A stretch of 64,000 nt of DNA from Actinernus sp. WN-2022 (Eukaryota > Cnidaria > Anthozoa > Actiniaria > Actinernidae): NCBI GenBank assembly GCA_030867875.1, contig JAOWCC010000019.1, forward strand, positions 110,054,047-110,118,046, in the 5' to 3' direction. Shown one piece after another: positions 39,247 to 49,300 of the stretch. A program made the position numbers and the translations under genes. The notes beneath the pieces were generated by a model. That model made no database searches and was not told where the DNA came from. It was given only the letters and a program-made list of their open reading frames with translations. The first letter of the stretch is position 1. Each line of letters begins with the position of its first letter.

Positions 39247-42200
39247 CTAATCCGTTGTTCCATTATTTGAAAAAAATACATTTTCTGAAGCACACTTTCT
39301 ATTACTATATTTTCTTATTACTATCGTCGATATCAACCTGTTCGCCCCAGTCTTCGTCAAGTCTTTGCAAAAACACCGCATGTGGGGGGGGGGGGAGGGG
39401 GGGCGGGTACTCCTGTTTGTGACGTATTATGCCGCCGGGGTGGGTCAGGGTTTTGAGCTGAGTTTGGGCAGGTAGGGTCAGGGTTTTGACCTGATTTGGG
39501 CAGATCAGGGTCAGGATTTGACGAATTGTTCAAGCAAGCAACCGTGAACGACAATCCTGCTGGTGTACGTTGGATCAAACTAGTGATCTAATCGGCTATC
39601 AAATAAAAAATAACTATGAAGAAGCAAAGACCGATACAACGTAGAATTTAGAAATTAGTGGTACAATATTTCGGCTGGCCACACCAGCCTTCTTCAGGTA
39701 CAATGAAGAAAATTTACATTGCCGTGTATTTTTGAACTTGATACTGAGCTGTCATAAAACAGATTACAATATGATAGATCGTGAAAAAATGTTAAGAAGG
39801 TGAAAACAGATATCTAGTATGACTCTTCCCAGATGTTAAGGCCATGAGGTTCGAGTGTTCTCGCCTGTGCGATTAAAAACGCTTCTCTGGCCTTACGTAT
39901 AGAGTCTCTCTTAGAAAATATTTTTCGATAGGAATAAGTTGCATGTCGTTGGCAGTGTGATTAGGAGAATTAAGAAAATGTTCGGCAACTGTTGTGGGTT
40001 TAGATTTGTTGTTAGAGTTATCTATCGTTATCTTCTTCATTGTACCTGAAGAAGGCTGGTGTGGCCAGCCGAAATATTGTACCACTAATTTCTAAATTCT
40101 ACGTTGTATCGGTCTTTGCTTCTTCATAGTTATTCAGGATTTGAGTATAATTTGGGAGCAGTCAGGGTCTGGGTTTAGTATATTTTAGGCAGTTAGGGTT
40201 CATTTTTTTAGCTACTATGCCAAAAAAATACATTCTGTTGCCGCATTGTGATCGCCTGCCCACATGCAAGCACTGAGGTTGCCATACATCGTGACGCTGC
40301 TAATTCGTACTTCAGTACTTATCCATGTACTTAATCTGCTGATTTGTTTACCCAATGCCACGTCCCGACTTGAAATGTTCCGTATTTTGCATGCAATCCC
40401 GGTACGCGGTATACCGGCCAGGATATATATCCGACCGTATTTTGAAAACAATTTTAAGAAGGGGTAATCAGGTTTTTTTTTTAAAAAAAGGGAGCAATCA
40501 GGGTTTTGGAGCTCGGATTGGGTCAAACATACCCATTTCTCATGTAATTACCCCTGCCCCCCCCCCCCCCCCCCCCCCTCCCGGGACACCAAACGCTTGG
40601 CTTGCTTGGGACAAAAACTCACTTATAGTGGAATTTCTATCCACAACGTTCGTGAAATACATGCATTCCAACCGAAGTTCGTGAATAATGGCGACAGAGA
40701 TCTCATAAGTTTGAATATGTATGATGATTGAATATTTATAAACTGATCACTACATGAATAATTCATGTAGAAAACGAATTGCTTACGGAAATAGAGAGCA
40801 AAAAATCGGGGAAATACAGTCTAAGCATTACTATAAATAAACCAAACGTTTAGGACTGAAAACAGCGATGGGTAAAAAAAGGGATGATTTCAAAGGATGC
40901 AACTTGCCTTTTCCAGCGTTGTTGATGCTCGGGCCCAGTCCTGCTCTGTCGTGGCTGGCGTTACAACCACCGCTGGAATCCCCGCAAATCGTTACTTTCC
41001 CCGTTCCACCGGAGAAATGCTTCGTTAAATGTGCGTTATTCCACGGCCATGTCCCCGTTAATGCCCCGCTATGTCCCGGGGGTCAGGGGCCGGGGTTTCA
41101 ATTGACTAGTGCATAAACGTATCTCCAACGGCCACATCAAATAAACAATTACAATATACAGTAAATGGAAAGCTTATCTGTACTGTACCTTCTGATGCTC
41201 GTGCCATTTTGCCAGTGTATGTACGTTTACCGGTGAAGTTTGCCGCTAATAACATGATATTCCATTGCGTTTCCTTTTAGAAGATTTGCGAAAATTAAGC
41301 ACACCCCAAAATCGCGAAATTAACGTGTCAGGCTCAATCAATATCAATCGAAAATGGCAATCAATATTCATCGATTGATAATTTTTCTGTGACTATCGAT
41401 TGGTCATCGATTGACCGATACCAATCGATATCAATTAACTAATTTTATTGATTGATATTGATTTATCGATTGGATTTCCGATCATCGATTGGCTACTCCG
41501 GGTTATTTATATACTTAGCAACTACATGATATTAGCTAACCCTCCTTGGCAGGAATGCATGTAAAAGGAGGGTAACCCTTCTAGGAGGGTTACCCTATCT
41601 CCATGTACACAGGGCCTTAGAAATTGATTTACCTGTATTTTAATAATGGCTTTTTTAATCAAGCTGTAATAGAAACCTTAATTACTATCTTAATTACCTT
41701 TTTTACACATTCATGGAATTTAAAAATTACTGAAATAATACTTCGCTGATGTAATATTTAGTCGTTTAGTCGCGTCCATCGGGGAAAAACAATAAACACG
41801 ACTGATTCTGTTGTGACTAATAAAAAACCAAGGCTCCAAAACCAAACCCAACAAATAAACCTTCCTGTAATCTTTTTACCGAAATATATACATTTTTAGT
41901 TTTGCTCAGTAACTCAATTTGAGATCATTTTTTTTATACACTAACAGAGTGCACATGCAAGTCATTGTTCGAATGCATGCAGCATTGTGCCTCGTGTTGC
42001 TGTTTACTGATCTGTGCATACAGTATTCAGTTAGTCAAAGCAAATGGATTAGCCTGGAATTATGTAAAGAAACGAGGTTTAAAAGTCCTTTTGACATCAC
42101 AATTTCAGTTTCTGGTAAGCGACCAAATTAATCTACATGTATATGCATGCTGTTCAGTAGATCAAGAAAACATGAATTGTGTTCGGTCGCAGTTCGGTCA

Positions 42201-42786
42201 TGATTCTTGGATCTTTTTAGAGATCGCAAACATAGAGCACTAAATCATCCAGAATCAGCCTCTCGTGAACAAAGCAAACACTTGGCTCCTTGATTGAGAA
42301 AGTTTAAACGTAAACTATGAGTATGATCGTGTGGACAACTTCAGAAATATCGATACAAACATGCACTTACTTGATGTAGAGCGGTCAGACCATCGTCATT
42401 ACACAAGTTCGGATCCATGCCATTATCAAGCATCTTCCTCACTGAAAACAGTGATAAGAAGTTTAGACCAAAGCAAAGGAAATTATGATTGCCCACAACG
42501 TAAGTTAAATCTTATAAAGTTTCTGATGTTTGGTTTGTCATACAGTACCTTCGTCAATGTCCCCTCTAGTTGCTGCTTCAAGCAGGATGATTGGCGGCTC
42601 AAAGCTCACCGGTTTTGCCCGATGTGGCTTCTTTTTAGGTGCTGGAGGTCCACACTCCGTATCTTTCTCCCTTTCCCACCATTTAAGCTGCTGTGCCCGA
42701 CGCTTTTTGGCGTATCCGAGACGCTCTTGAACTGTGAGTTTCTCAACTTTGGGAATCTCTGCGACCAACTCAAGATGTTCGGCCAT
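30659..42786 (-). CDS. PPP1R16-like (TIMAP/MYPT3) PP1 regulatory subunit, 9 exons, 731 aa
   Basis: Exons join in phase: 42786-42549, 42441-42371, 37848-37593, 37384-37260, 35466-35341, 34460-34385, 34123-34018, 32349-31445 and 30951-30659, all with GT/AG ends; total 2,196 bp. The N-terminus begins MAEHLELVAEIPKVEKLT with a KKRRAQQLKWWE helix and a KPVSF PP1-docking motif (RVxF type). Ankyrin repeats follow over exons 2-6 (for example LHAATACGNQDIVEYLMEEG). A long Ser/Pro/Lys-rich linker forms exon 8. The protein ends CVLM, a CAAX prenylation box. This order is that of PPP1R16A/B, which anchor protein phosphatase 1 at membranes. No lesions. Orthology to 16A versus 16B cannot be decided. Confidence 0.92.
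32350..34017. other. Intron 7 of the PPP1R16-like gene, no feature supported
   Basis: Only short chance frames. AT-rich, with no clear inverted repeats or promoter. Confidence 0.4.
34604..34768. repeat. 165-bp MITE with TCATG target duplication
   Basis: Starts cagggctaaaaataatggcc and ends with its near complement ggccgttatttttagccctg. TCATG lies on both sides (34599-34603, 34769-34773). CAGGG ends resemble hAT elements, but those make 8-bp duplications; only 5 bp are seen. Confidence 0.75.
35515..35680 (+). mobile_element. tRNA-derived SINE, copy 4 (decayed)
   Basis: Same family as 7361-7648: ggagctgggaggcacagcat head, catatgtgagttgagttttc body and ttctctgattttcctccctc. Degraded A and B boxes. 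Confidence 0.6.
35739..36130 (+). repeat. About 115-bp tandem repeat, four units, in intron 4
   Basis: Each unit has tggagaatgctcggatcatt, gcaggatctgct and aagcttcaatatccaagggt, then tttgatatgaatgtagt. Units start near 35739, 35853, 35970 and 36087; the last is incomplete. Confidence 0.8.
36593..37209. repeat. 617-bp MITE with TA target duplication
   Basis: Left end cagtaccgatcgaaactaac, right end its near complement gttagtttcgattggtactg. TA flanks both sides (36591-36592 and 37210-37211), as for Tc1/mariner-type elements. Inside are several ttactttgcgttta-like words in both orientations. No transposase. Confidence 0.7.
38100..38180 (+). mobile_element. tRNA-like SINE head
   Basis: Aagttggtagagcacagg (A box) and gtgggttcgaatcacag (B box) are spaced 40 bp apart. 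The flanks do not form an acceptor stem, so it is not a functional tRNA. Confidence 0.5.
38347..38590 (-). mobile_element. tRNA-derived SINE, copy 3
   Basis: Reverse orientation copy of the family at 7361-7648, in the intron between exons 2 and 3 of the PPP1R16-like gene. Shares ggaaaaccggagaaccc, actcaactcacatatgg and caccaccccggctc. Confidence 0.7.
39669..39697 (-). ncRNA. Hammerhead-like core, copy 1
   Basis: Minus strand reads CTGAAGA, a stem ggctgg/ccagcc with a short loop, then GAAA: the conserved CUGANGA - stem II - GAAA core. Stem III and the cleavage site were not resolved, so activity is uncertain. Confidence 0.45.
40046..40074 (+). ncRNA. Hammerhead-like core, copy 2
   Basis: CTGAAGA at 40046-40052, stem ggctgg/ccagcc, and GAAA at 40071-40074; an inverted copy of the core at 39669-39697. 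Confidence 0.45.
41509..42370. other. Part of intron 2 of the PPP1R16-like gene
   Basis: A short region with repeated aggagggt/accctcct words at 41541-41595. Otherwise nothing supported. Confidence 0.4.
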
Positions 42787-43679
42787 CTTTGTTCACGAAT
42801 TACGCGCCCAGATTTGGGCAATACAGAAGAGAAACCTCACCAGAACTACCTCTAAATATCGATACTACTGTGGCATCTTTTTCCTGAAAGCTGTATTAAT
42901 CCTTGAAGGGACATATTTGAATATTCCGACGGCATGTCACATTAGTGCACTCCGATCAAATCCATTGACAACTCCAAACTAAGAGAGCTTGTGCCCATAT
43001 ATAGAGAGGGCGATTCCACATCACATTTTAGCCACTTCCGGTATGCTCGCCAAAAAAATATTCGTAGTTTCGTTCAAAGCGACAGGGAAACGCTTACACA
43101 AAGACATACAATCGTTTTGTTATCGATCGTTCCGTTAACAATTGGCTGTGTTTACATGCATTCACTGTTTTCCAGTGTTGAGGCATCTCATATTTTCAAC
43201 CGGAAGTTCATTTGCCTGCAGCCGGCCAGCAGGCCAATTATTATTTCAATATTATTTTAAATAGCTCAATTTACATAACTTTTGTGTTATTTACAAATAT
43301 ATTAAATTCTAACTGTGTGACTTCCGGCTTATGAAAATACAGGAATCCCACTGAACAGAAATGTTTGATTCACTCCCCATTCCCCCTTCTTTCACGTCCG
43401 ATTTCCGATTTTTTTCCTCTTTCTCTCCCCATTCCCCCTTCCTTCACGTCCGATTTTTTTGTTTTTTTCAACGCGTCATCTCTCTTAGATTGACTATTAT
43501 CATCAATTGTCAAAATCGCTAGAATTATTATAATCATCATTCTATGACAAACCCTAACCCGAACTACAAACCAAACCCTAACCATCGGACGAGTTCACGG
43601 GTAAACGACGGGTTCTCGCTCACCTAGAGCTAGGGTTTACAGGTAAGCAAGGAAGGAAGGTAAACGAGATAAAAAAAAT
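42787..43679. other. Upstream of the PPP1R16-like gene
   Basis: Would contain the 5' UTR and promoter of the minus-strand gene. No TATA box stands out. Two copies of ctccccattcccccttc-ttcacgtccga lie at about 43373 and 43426, and a few ccctaacc words near 43550 do not form a telomeric array. Confidence 0.35.
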
Positions 43680-43775
43680 TTGAGCGCTCCTACTCGGGCT
43701 CGAACTCGTAGCCGTTTGCGTGTAGTGCTTGGTAGTACAGACGCCATGACCACTACACTAAGCGCGTCTACCGCC
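43680..43775 (-). mobile_element. tRNA-like SINE head or tRNA pseudogene
   Basis: On the minus strand, gcttagtgtagtggtcatgg (A box) and ctacgagttcgagcccgagt (B box) lie about 45 bp apart. No clean acceptor stem was seen, so a functional tRNA is not claimed. Confidence 0.45.
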
Positions 43776-44186
43776 GTTCGGAATTCGACAATTGTTTATC
43801 TTTATACTTGACTGGTTTTAACCTCGAGGTTAAATTGAGGATTATAATCAATTCTAGCGATTTTGACAATTGATAGCCTGCGTAGCTTGGCTTTCCGAGA
43901 AAAGAGAAGAGGAGGGGACTGGGGGCGGAAAAAGAGGGGTGTTTTTTTTAGTATCCAGGACCTGTGAACAGGCTACTCCCCTCCCAAAGGAACGGCTGTA
44001 TAGGAGGCTGGTCACCAGGCTACTGAGACCAGAAAAATAATGATCCGATTGTAAGTAAATTGGGAACAACCATTATGAATTTCTGTAGCAACTCAATGAA
44101 GTGTGTGGTTGTTATTTCCGCTTCATATTAAAAAATAATTCAATGGAAAACGACATTTTGTACATTAAAAACGTAACATCGTATTT

Positions 44187-45440
44187 GATAGCCTGAATTT
44201 CAGCCGTCACCTCTGGTTCGTTCCTCCCGAGAGAGACGTCTGGATCCAATAGCCGATAATGCCGTCCAGTGACGTCACTACCAGAAAACCTGGTAGTGAT
44301 CTTTGTTTGGTTCATATTCTATAATTTCGCATAATTATCATAATTAACTCATCCGAGAAGACGGCAGGATTCACTTTTGACTCGCGATTGTTGATCGTCG
44401 AGTTTCAGTGGAGTGATTGTCTTTGGCAAAGACCTTGAGTTCGTAAGGAAAACATCTGGAAATGGATTGAAAGTGTCCTGCACAATAACCGGCCGACTGT
44501 CCTGTAAACATGTACATTTTATCCCGTCGCGTCCGCGGGGTTGTTGGTAATCGATTATTTGTTCACACTCGCAGTGGTAAAGAATGTCGCTACTCTCTTC
44601 AAGGAACTGTTCTTTCCCCTAAAAGAGTCTTCGTATTTCTTCGAAAATTCTCCATTATCCTTTCATGTTTTTCTACTTTTCTGTTGCATCATTTACATAG
44701 GTAATATCCTGGGGGGTGGGGGGGGGGGTATTATGTATTATGTATGTGCCGCCCGGGTGGGTCAGGGTTTTGAGCTCCGTTTGGGCAGGTAGGGTCAGGG
44801 TTTTGGCCTGATTTGGGCAGATCAGGGTCAGGATTTGAGTATAATTTGGGTGCAGTCAGGGTCGGAGTTCAGTATTTTTTAGGCAGTTAGGTTTTTTTCT
44901 TGGCTACTATGTCAAAAAAAGACATTTTGTTGCCGCATTTTGATCGCCTGCCCACATGCAAGCACTGAGGTTCCCGTACTTCAGTACTTATCTATGTACT
45001 TCATCTGCTGATTTCGGCTTACCCAATGCCACATCCCGACTTGAAATGTTCCGTATTTTGCATGCAATCCCGGTACGCGGTATACCGGCCGGGATATATA
45101 TCCGACCTTGTTTTGAAAACAATTTAAAGAAGGGGCATTCAGGGTTTTGGAGCTCGGATTGGGGTCAAACCCCCCCCCCTCTCGTAGCTGTGTCGATTCG
45201 AACGACAGACAAAGATCAACTGTACTTTGCCTCCAAATATAATATAACGATTTGTTGCTTCGAAAAGGTTTTCACAACATAAGAGGCACTTGAGAAGCAA
45301 ATGGGATGGAGATATATATATAGATAAGGCTTTTATTTTCGCCGGCATGATCTCAAATAATTTCTCAAGGCGAGCGATGGCTTTGTTTTTGTGACACACG
45401 AACTCTTACTACCGCCGTGACAGTTTTATATATTAAAAAA
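44187..45440 (-). repeat. MITE family A, copy 2, interrupted
   Basis: Reverse orientation relative to 3114-3609. Homology covers 44187-44508 and resumes at about 45326-45430 (aaggcttttattttcgccgg, gatggctttgtttttgtgac). The intervening 0.8 kb is a later insertion including repeat family B. Confidence 0.65.
44709..45175 (+). repeat. Repeat family B, copy 2
   Basis: Runs from a G tract (44711-44728) to a C tract (45169-45179), with the same internal order as copy 1: gggtcagggttttgagctcc, gcagatcagggtcaggattt, gcggtataccggccgggata. It sits inside MITE copy 2. Confidence 0.65.
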
Positions 45441-45812
45441 AAAGTGTTTTCTCCCGAAATTTGTTTTTTTCTTTTCCTCTATTCGCCTTTAATTATTTTT
45501 CACATCCAAAGTTTCTAAAAATATGATAAGCATCAAGTTCCCTTCACGCCGAACGAAAGACGGAGTGATTTACTTTTTGACGTTCGCGTTCTCTATGGAA
45601 CGTAAAACGTATGGTTTTCACGTTGTGTTTATGCAGACAACGGTTGAAATGTAGGCGACTGCGTGTATTTTCACGTGCCGTTATTGTATTTTGTAATTAA
45701 GGCTATTGTTTTATGCCGTCGTCCTTGACGTTGCCGTCGTGGTTAAAATATCAGGTTCTCAGTTTCTGTTTCGATGACAGACCCCATGGTCCGTTATAGC
45801 TCTAGTATACGT
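45441..45812. other. Gap before Polinton 2, no feature seen
   Basis: AT-rich host-like sequence; the composition changes sharply to GC-rich at about 45810. Confidence 0.4.
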
Positions 45813-46260
45813 AGTATTCTGCCCCAAAAACCTTTCTACCCAAGCGCCCCGCGACGTAGACGACTTTTTGCCCCAAAAACCTTTCTACCCAAACGCCCGC
45901 GGCGTAGACGATTTTTTGCCCCAAAAACCTTTCTACCCAAACGCCGCTCGACCGGAAGCCAATCGCGCGGATGCGGCGGCAGCCGCGCCGACTTGGCGCT
46001 CCGCGAGGTAGCGAAGCCCGGGCCCACGGTAATTATACAGAGCTTTTAGCGAAGTGGATGTAGCGGCGTACACAACTTTTATACCCACGCAAACGCGCCG
46101 CATCTGCGCGGAAAACACAGTCGTCGACCCAACCGGGCCGAAGCCCATCGCGCGCCGAACGGGGCCCGGAAGCCCATCGCAGGTCAGTTCGGGCCCGGAA
46201 GCCCATCGCGCGGGTGCGGCTGCAGGCTACACCGACTTGGCTTCCGAGCCTATCTATTAG
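45813..46260. repeat. Probable left terminal region of Polinton 2 with tandem repeats
   Basis: Three units of about 47 bp (ccccaaaaacctttctaccc plus cgtagacga-ttttt) start near 45822, 45871 and 45917. Then ggaagccaatcgcgcgg-type words recur at 45953, 46140, 46168 and 46197. It begins agtattctgcccc, an AG start as in Polinton ends. The partner repeat is not in the window. Confidence 0.5.
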
Positions 46261-46361
46261 AGGGTCTTACAGCACAATTTCCAAATACGGAAAGGGGGCG
46301 GTATACCCGCCAAAAAACGAACAATTAGAGAAAGGTGGGGTATTAGTTAGAAGTCCGTAAG

Positions 46362-49300
46362 ATGGTCACCGTCCGAGATCTACGCGTACAAGCAAAGCAG
46401 TACGGCCTTCAAGGAACCTCGAGGCTCAATAAATCCAGTATCATCCAGGTAATAGCCGAGGCCCGTGCCCCTGAATGGTTAAAGAGGGCCAAAACGGGGA
46501 GCACAAACAGGCCGGTTCCCGGCCCTTCGGGATGCCGTCGAGAACCCCCACAAGAGAGGGCAGCGTCGTAGAGAGCTCCGGCGACTGGACGAGGAGGCCC
46601 ATGCCGCGCTCCGAGCCACTGCCTATGCCAAGCGGGTCGATAAGAACCCCAAAGAACGGATAGCCGCCCTACGGAGGTTCGCCAACCGCGCTCGGAAGAG
46701 CGTCCGAACGCGATTCGGGAGGCTAGCGGGGCAAATCGCTGAAGAGGGGTCCCACATCCTCGACGGGCTTGTCGGGTAACGGGAAGGTGAAGAGAAAGGG
46801 CGGCGGTTCATCAAGTGGATCTTCTTCAAGGGGGTCGGAGGCAATCTCACAGACCGTATCATGGAAAAGCTAGAGGGAAAGGTCCAGACCGCCTTCTACC
46901 TACGCTACTCCTACACATATCGTATCAGAAACGTGGAAGATGGGGCAGTAATCCTCTTTCATAAGAATCCCACCGGGAGTCCCTGGATCCGCGCGCTAGA
47001 AGAATCGGAGGATTGGATAGAGGGGGTGCCGCCTCCAGAAACAGCGCGAAAATGGCTGACGGCTCAAGAGGACCTGCGGTAAAACGTAGACGGTCTCGAA
47101 CGCCCAAACACGAAATGGGCCTTCGTACGCTTCATATCCGTAGAGGTCAAAGCCGTACTCGGCCACGAGCCTTTGATGGGCACAGGCCCCCTGCCCGCTT
47201 GGTTAGGCCAGAAGCAGGAAATGTATGCTCTCGACACCTACAATGACAATCTATGTCTCTTTCGGTGCCTCGCTGTACACAAGGGGGCGCGCGCAGACCG
47301 GAGTCCAACCCAGGCCAGGCAACACGCTGCATCGTTCTATGACCGCAAAACTACGACCCCAGATGTCCCCAAGACCTCACTTGACGAGCTCCAGCGTGTA
47401 GAGGCGTGCTTCAAGGTGGGAATACGGATGTACGAGCCCGCCGAAAACGGTGACTGGCATCTGACGCGACAGCCGGCTCGCTACAAGGACACGATGTAAA
47501 TCGGCCTCTTCGACCAGCACGCATTCTTGGTGAAGAACATCGGAAAACTAGCCAACGCGTATGTGTGTGGACATTGCAACGCGCGCTTCACCAAATCTTG
47601 CCATCTGCAGCGACACGCCGACCGATGCACCCGAGGGGAAACCAAAGTAGTATGCCCCGGCGAGCGAGTCGAAGCCCCACAGTCGGCCTACGAAAAGGCC
47701 TTCTATCCCGAAGGCGCCGCCGGGAAAAAGGCAACCCGATGGCTCGAGTATGAGTCCCGGCAGCGAAAAACGCACATCCACCACCATAGCTGCGGGCACG
47801 GGGGCGAGCGGTGGATAGCCGGGACCCCTGTGGACGGTTACGACCCAACGACTGGGACAGTCTACCAATTCCACGGTTGTCACTGGCACGGGTGTAAAAG
47901 CTGCTCCCCGAGCGAGGCGCAACGGAAAACAGTCGTTCGCACCGTGAAGGGCGTAGACGTCACGTACGCTATGGCCTATCAGAAGATCCTCGAGCGGGAG
48001 GCCAAGATTCGCGCAGAGGGCTATCAGCTCGTAGTTCGGTGGGAGCATGAGGAGGCAGGGGCTTGGATAAAGGACCCCCTCCCGAAGCCAACAACGAAAA
48101 CCTATCCCCACGCGATAGTCTACGACTTTGAGTCTTACAGAGACAAGACCAAAGCGCGAAAGCCCACCTCCGACCTCTCCCTGGAAAGCGAGCACGTCCC
48201 CATCTCGGTGTCTCTAGCCGATACAAGGGATAGAAAACCTACGCACCTCGTCAATCGAGACCCCAAGGTCCTCATCGCAGAATTCATGCAAGCCTTAGAG
48301 CGCAGGACCACAAAACTCCAGCTGGCTGCCAGAGCACTGTTCATGCCCTAGTGTGCATACCTCCTTCCGAAGAAACAGCAGCGGCTCCTAGAAGAGTGGT
48401 GTAACCAAGTGCCCGTCCTGGGGTTCAACTCAGGGAAATATGATCTGAACTTGATCAAGCAGTACTTCGTTGAGGAGCTGACCGGCTCTTGCGAGAAGGT
48501 CATCGTCGGGAAGAGGGCGACTCAGATGATGTACCTGATTACGCCCGACTATAAGTTCCTCGACGTCATGAACTACCTAGGCCCCGGCACCAGCTACGAC
48601 AAGTTGGTCAAAGCCTACGGCTGCCAGCAGGAGAAGTCCTGATTCCCCTACGAATGGTTCGACTCCCCAGACAAGCTCGACCATACCGGCCTTCCCGCGC
48701 TCAAGCATGTTAAGGCCTGGTTCAGGAGTCAAATTTCGGGTAAAAACTGTTTTCCTTATTACAGCACAGCCGAGTATGGTAAGTACGCCAAGTTTCTAAC
48801 GATGATAGATATCGCCATTCTTGACAACCTTAAGTGATTTGTGTGAAGTAAAACGTGTCACGTGGTATGTCAGACGTCATCTATCACGTGATAAAACAAC
48901 CATCCACTTAAAAAATTAAGGAAGTTGATATTAGTATTATGGTGTAATTATATTTTGTTTAAACTGTTATTTCTGTCAGAAAACATTTTTTAACGTACAT
49001 CTATTTTCCGTTAAATGAACCAGGCCTTAACATGCTTGAGTCGACTACCCAGAGTGGCACTCCAAGCTCAAGGGGGGCCACCCACTCAAGCTCTCTTTCG
49101 TCTCTTTCGTGAGAAGAAAATGAAGACCTTCGCCGACTGGCTTCGCCATTACAACGATCGCGATGTAACCCCCTTCGTGGAGGCCCTCGTCAAGATGCGG
49201 GGCTTCTACACAGAGCGCGGGATCGACATCTTCAAGGACGCGGTCTCGCTACCGGGGGTCTCGCTGCTATATCTTCTACGTGGGACGCTGAGAGGCCCTG

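Larger units (their letters stand above)
39608..40134 (-). mobile_element. Penelope-like element fragment with inverted terminal copies
   Basis: The ends are about 97-bp inverted copies (ataactatgaagaagcaaag and complement). Between them the minus strand carries the C-terminal end of a GIY-YIG-type endonuclease: VAEHFLNSPNHTANDMQL, then after one frameshift near 39900 SIRKAREAFLIAQ and GLNIWEESY. Penelope-like elements with such an EN domain and terminal repeats carrying hammerhead motifs are known. 5'-truncated copies often carry an inverted terminal piece, as here. Confidence 0.75.
39385..40590. repeat. Repeat family B, copy 1, G-run to C-run, split by a Penelope-like element
   Basis: Starts in a G-rich run (about 39379-39410) and ends in a run of about 25 C (40557-40578). 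Between them lie gtgggtcagggttttgagct-like words, gggtcagggt sub-repeats and gcggtataccggcc. The same order occurs at 44709-45175. The stretch 39517-40133 is a later insertion, since caggattt resumes afterwards. Confidence 0.65.
38646..41502. mobile_element. 2.9-kb DNA transposon with ATCGAT-rich ends, 6-bp target duplication
   Basis: Left end cccggagtagctaatcgatg, right end catcgattggctactccggg. TTATTT lies on both sides (38640-38645, 41503-41508). About 180 bp inside each end is packed with AATCGAT/ATCGATT words, possible subterminal transposase sites. The interior shows related inverted stretches near 38868-38905 and 41064-41113 but no transposase ORF, so it is non-autonomous. It contains nested elements (39385-40590). 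Family not identified. Confidence 0.7.

Noticed and set aside
43550..43600. ccctaacc words suggesting telomeric repeats
   Set aside because: Only a few imperfect words, no array. The ttagggttaggg at 58619 is likewise isolated and coding.
47548..48195. 215-codon minus-strand frame in the Polinton-2 polymerase
   Set aside because: High GC leaves many open antisense frames; the plus strand holds clear polymerase motifs.
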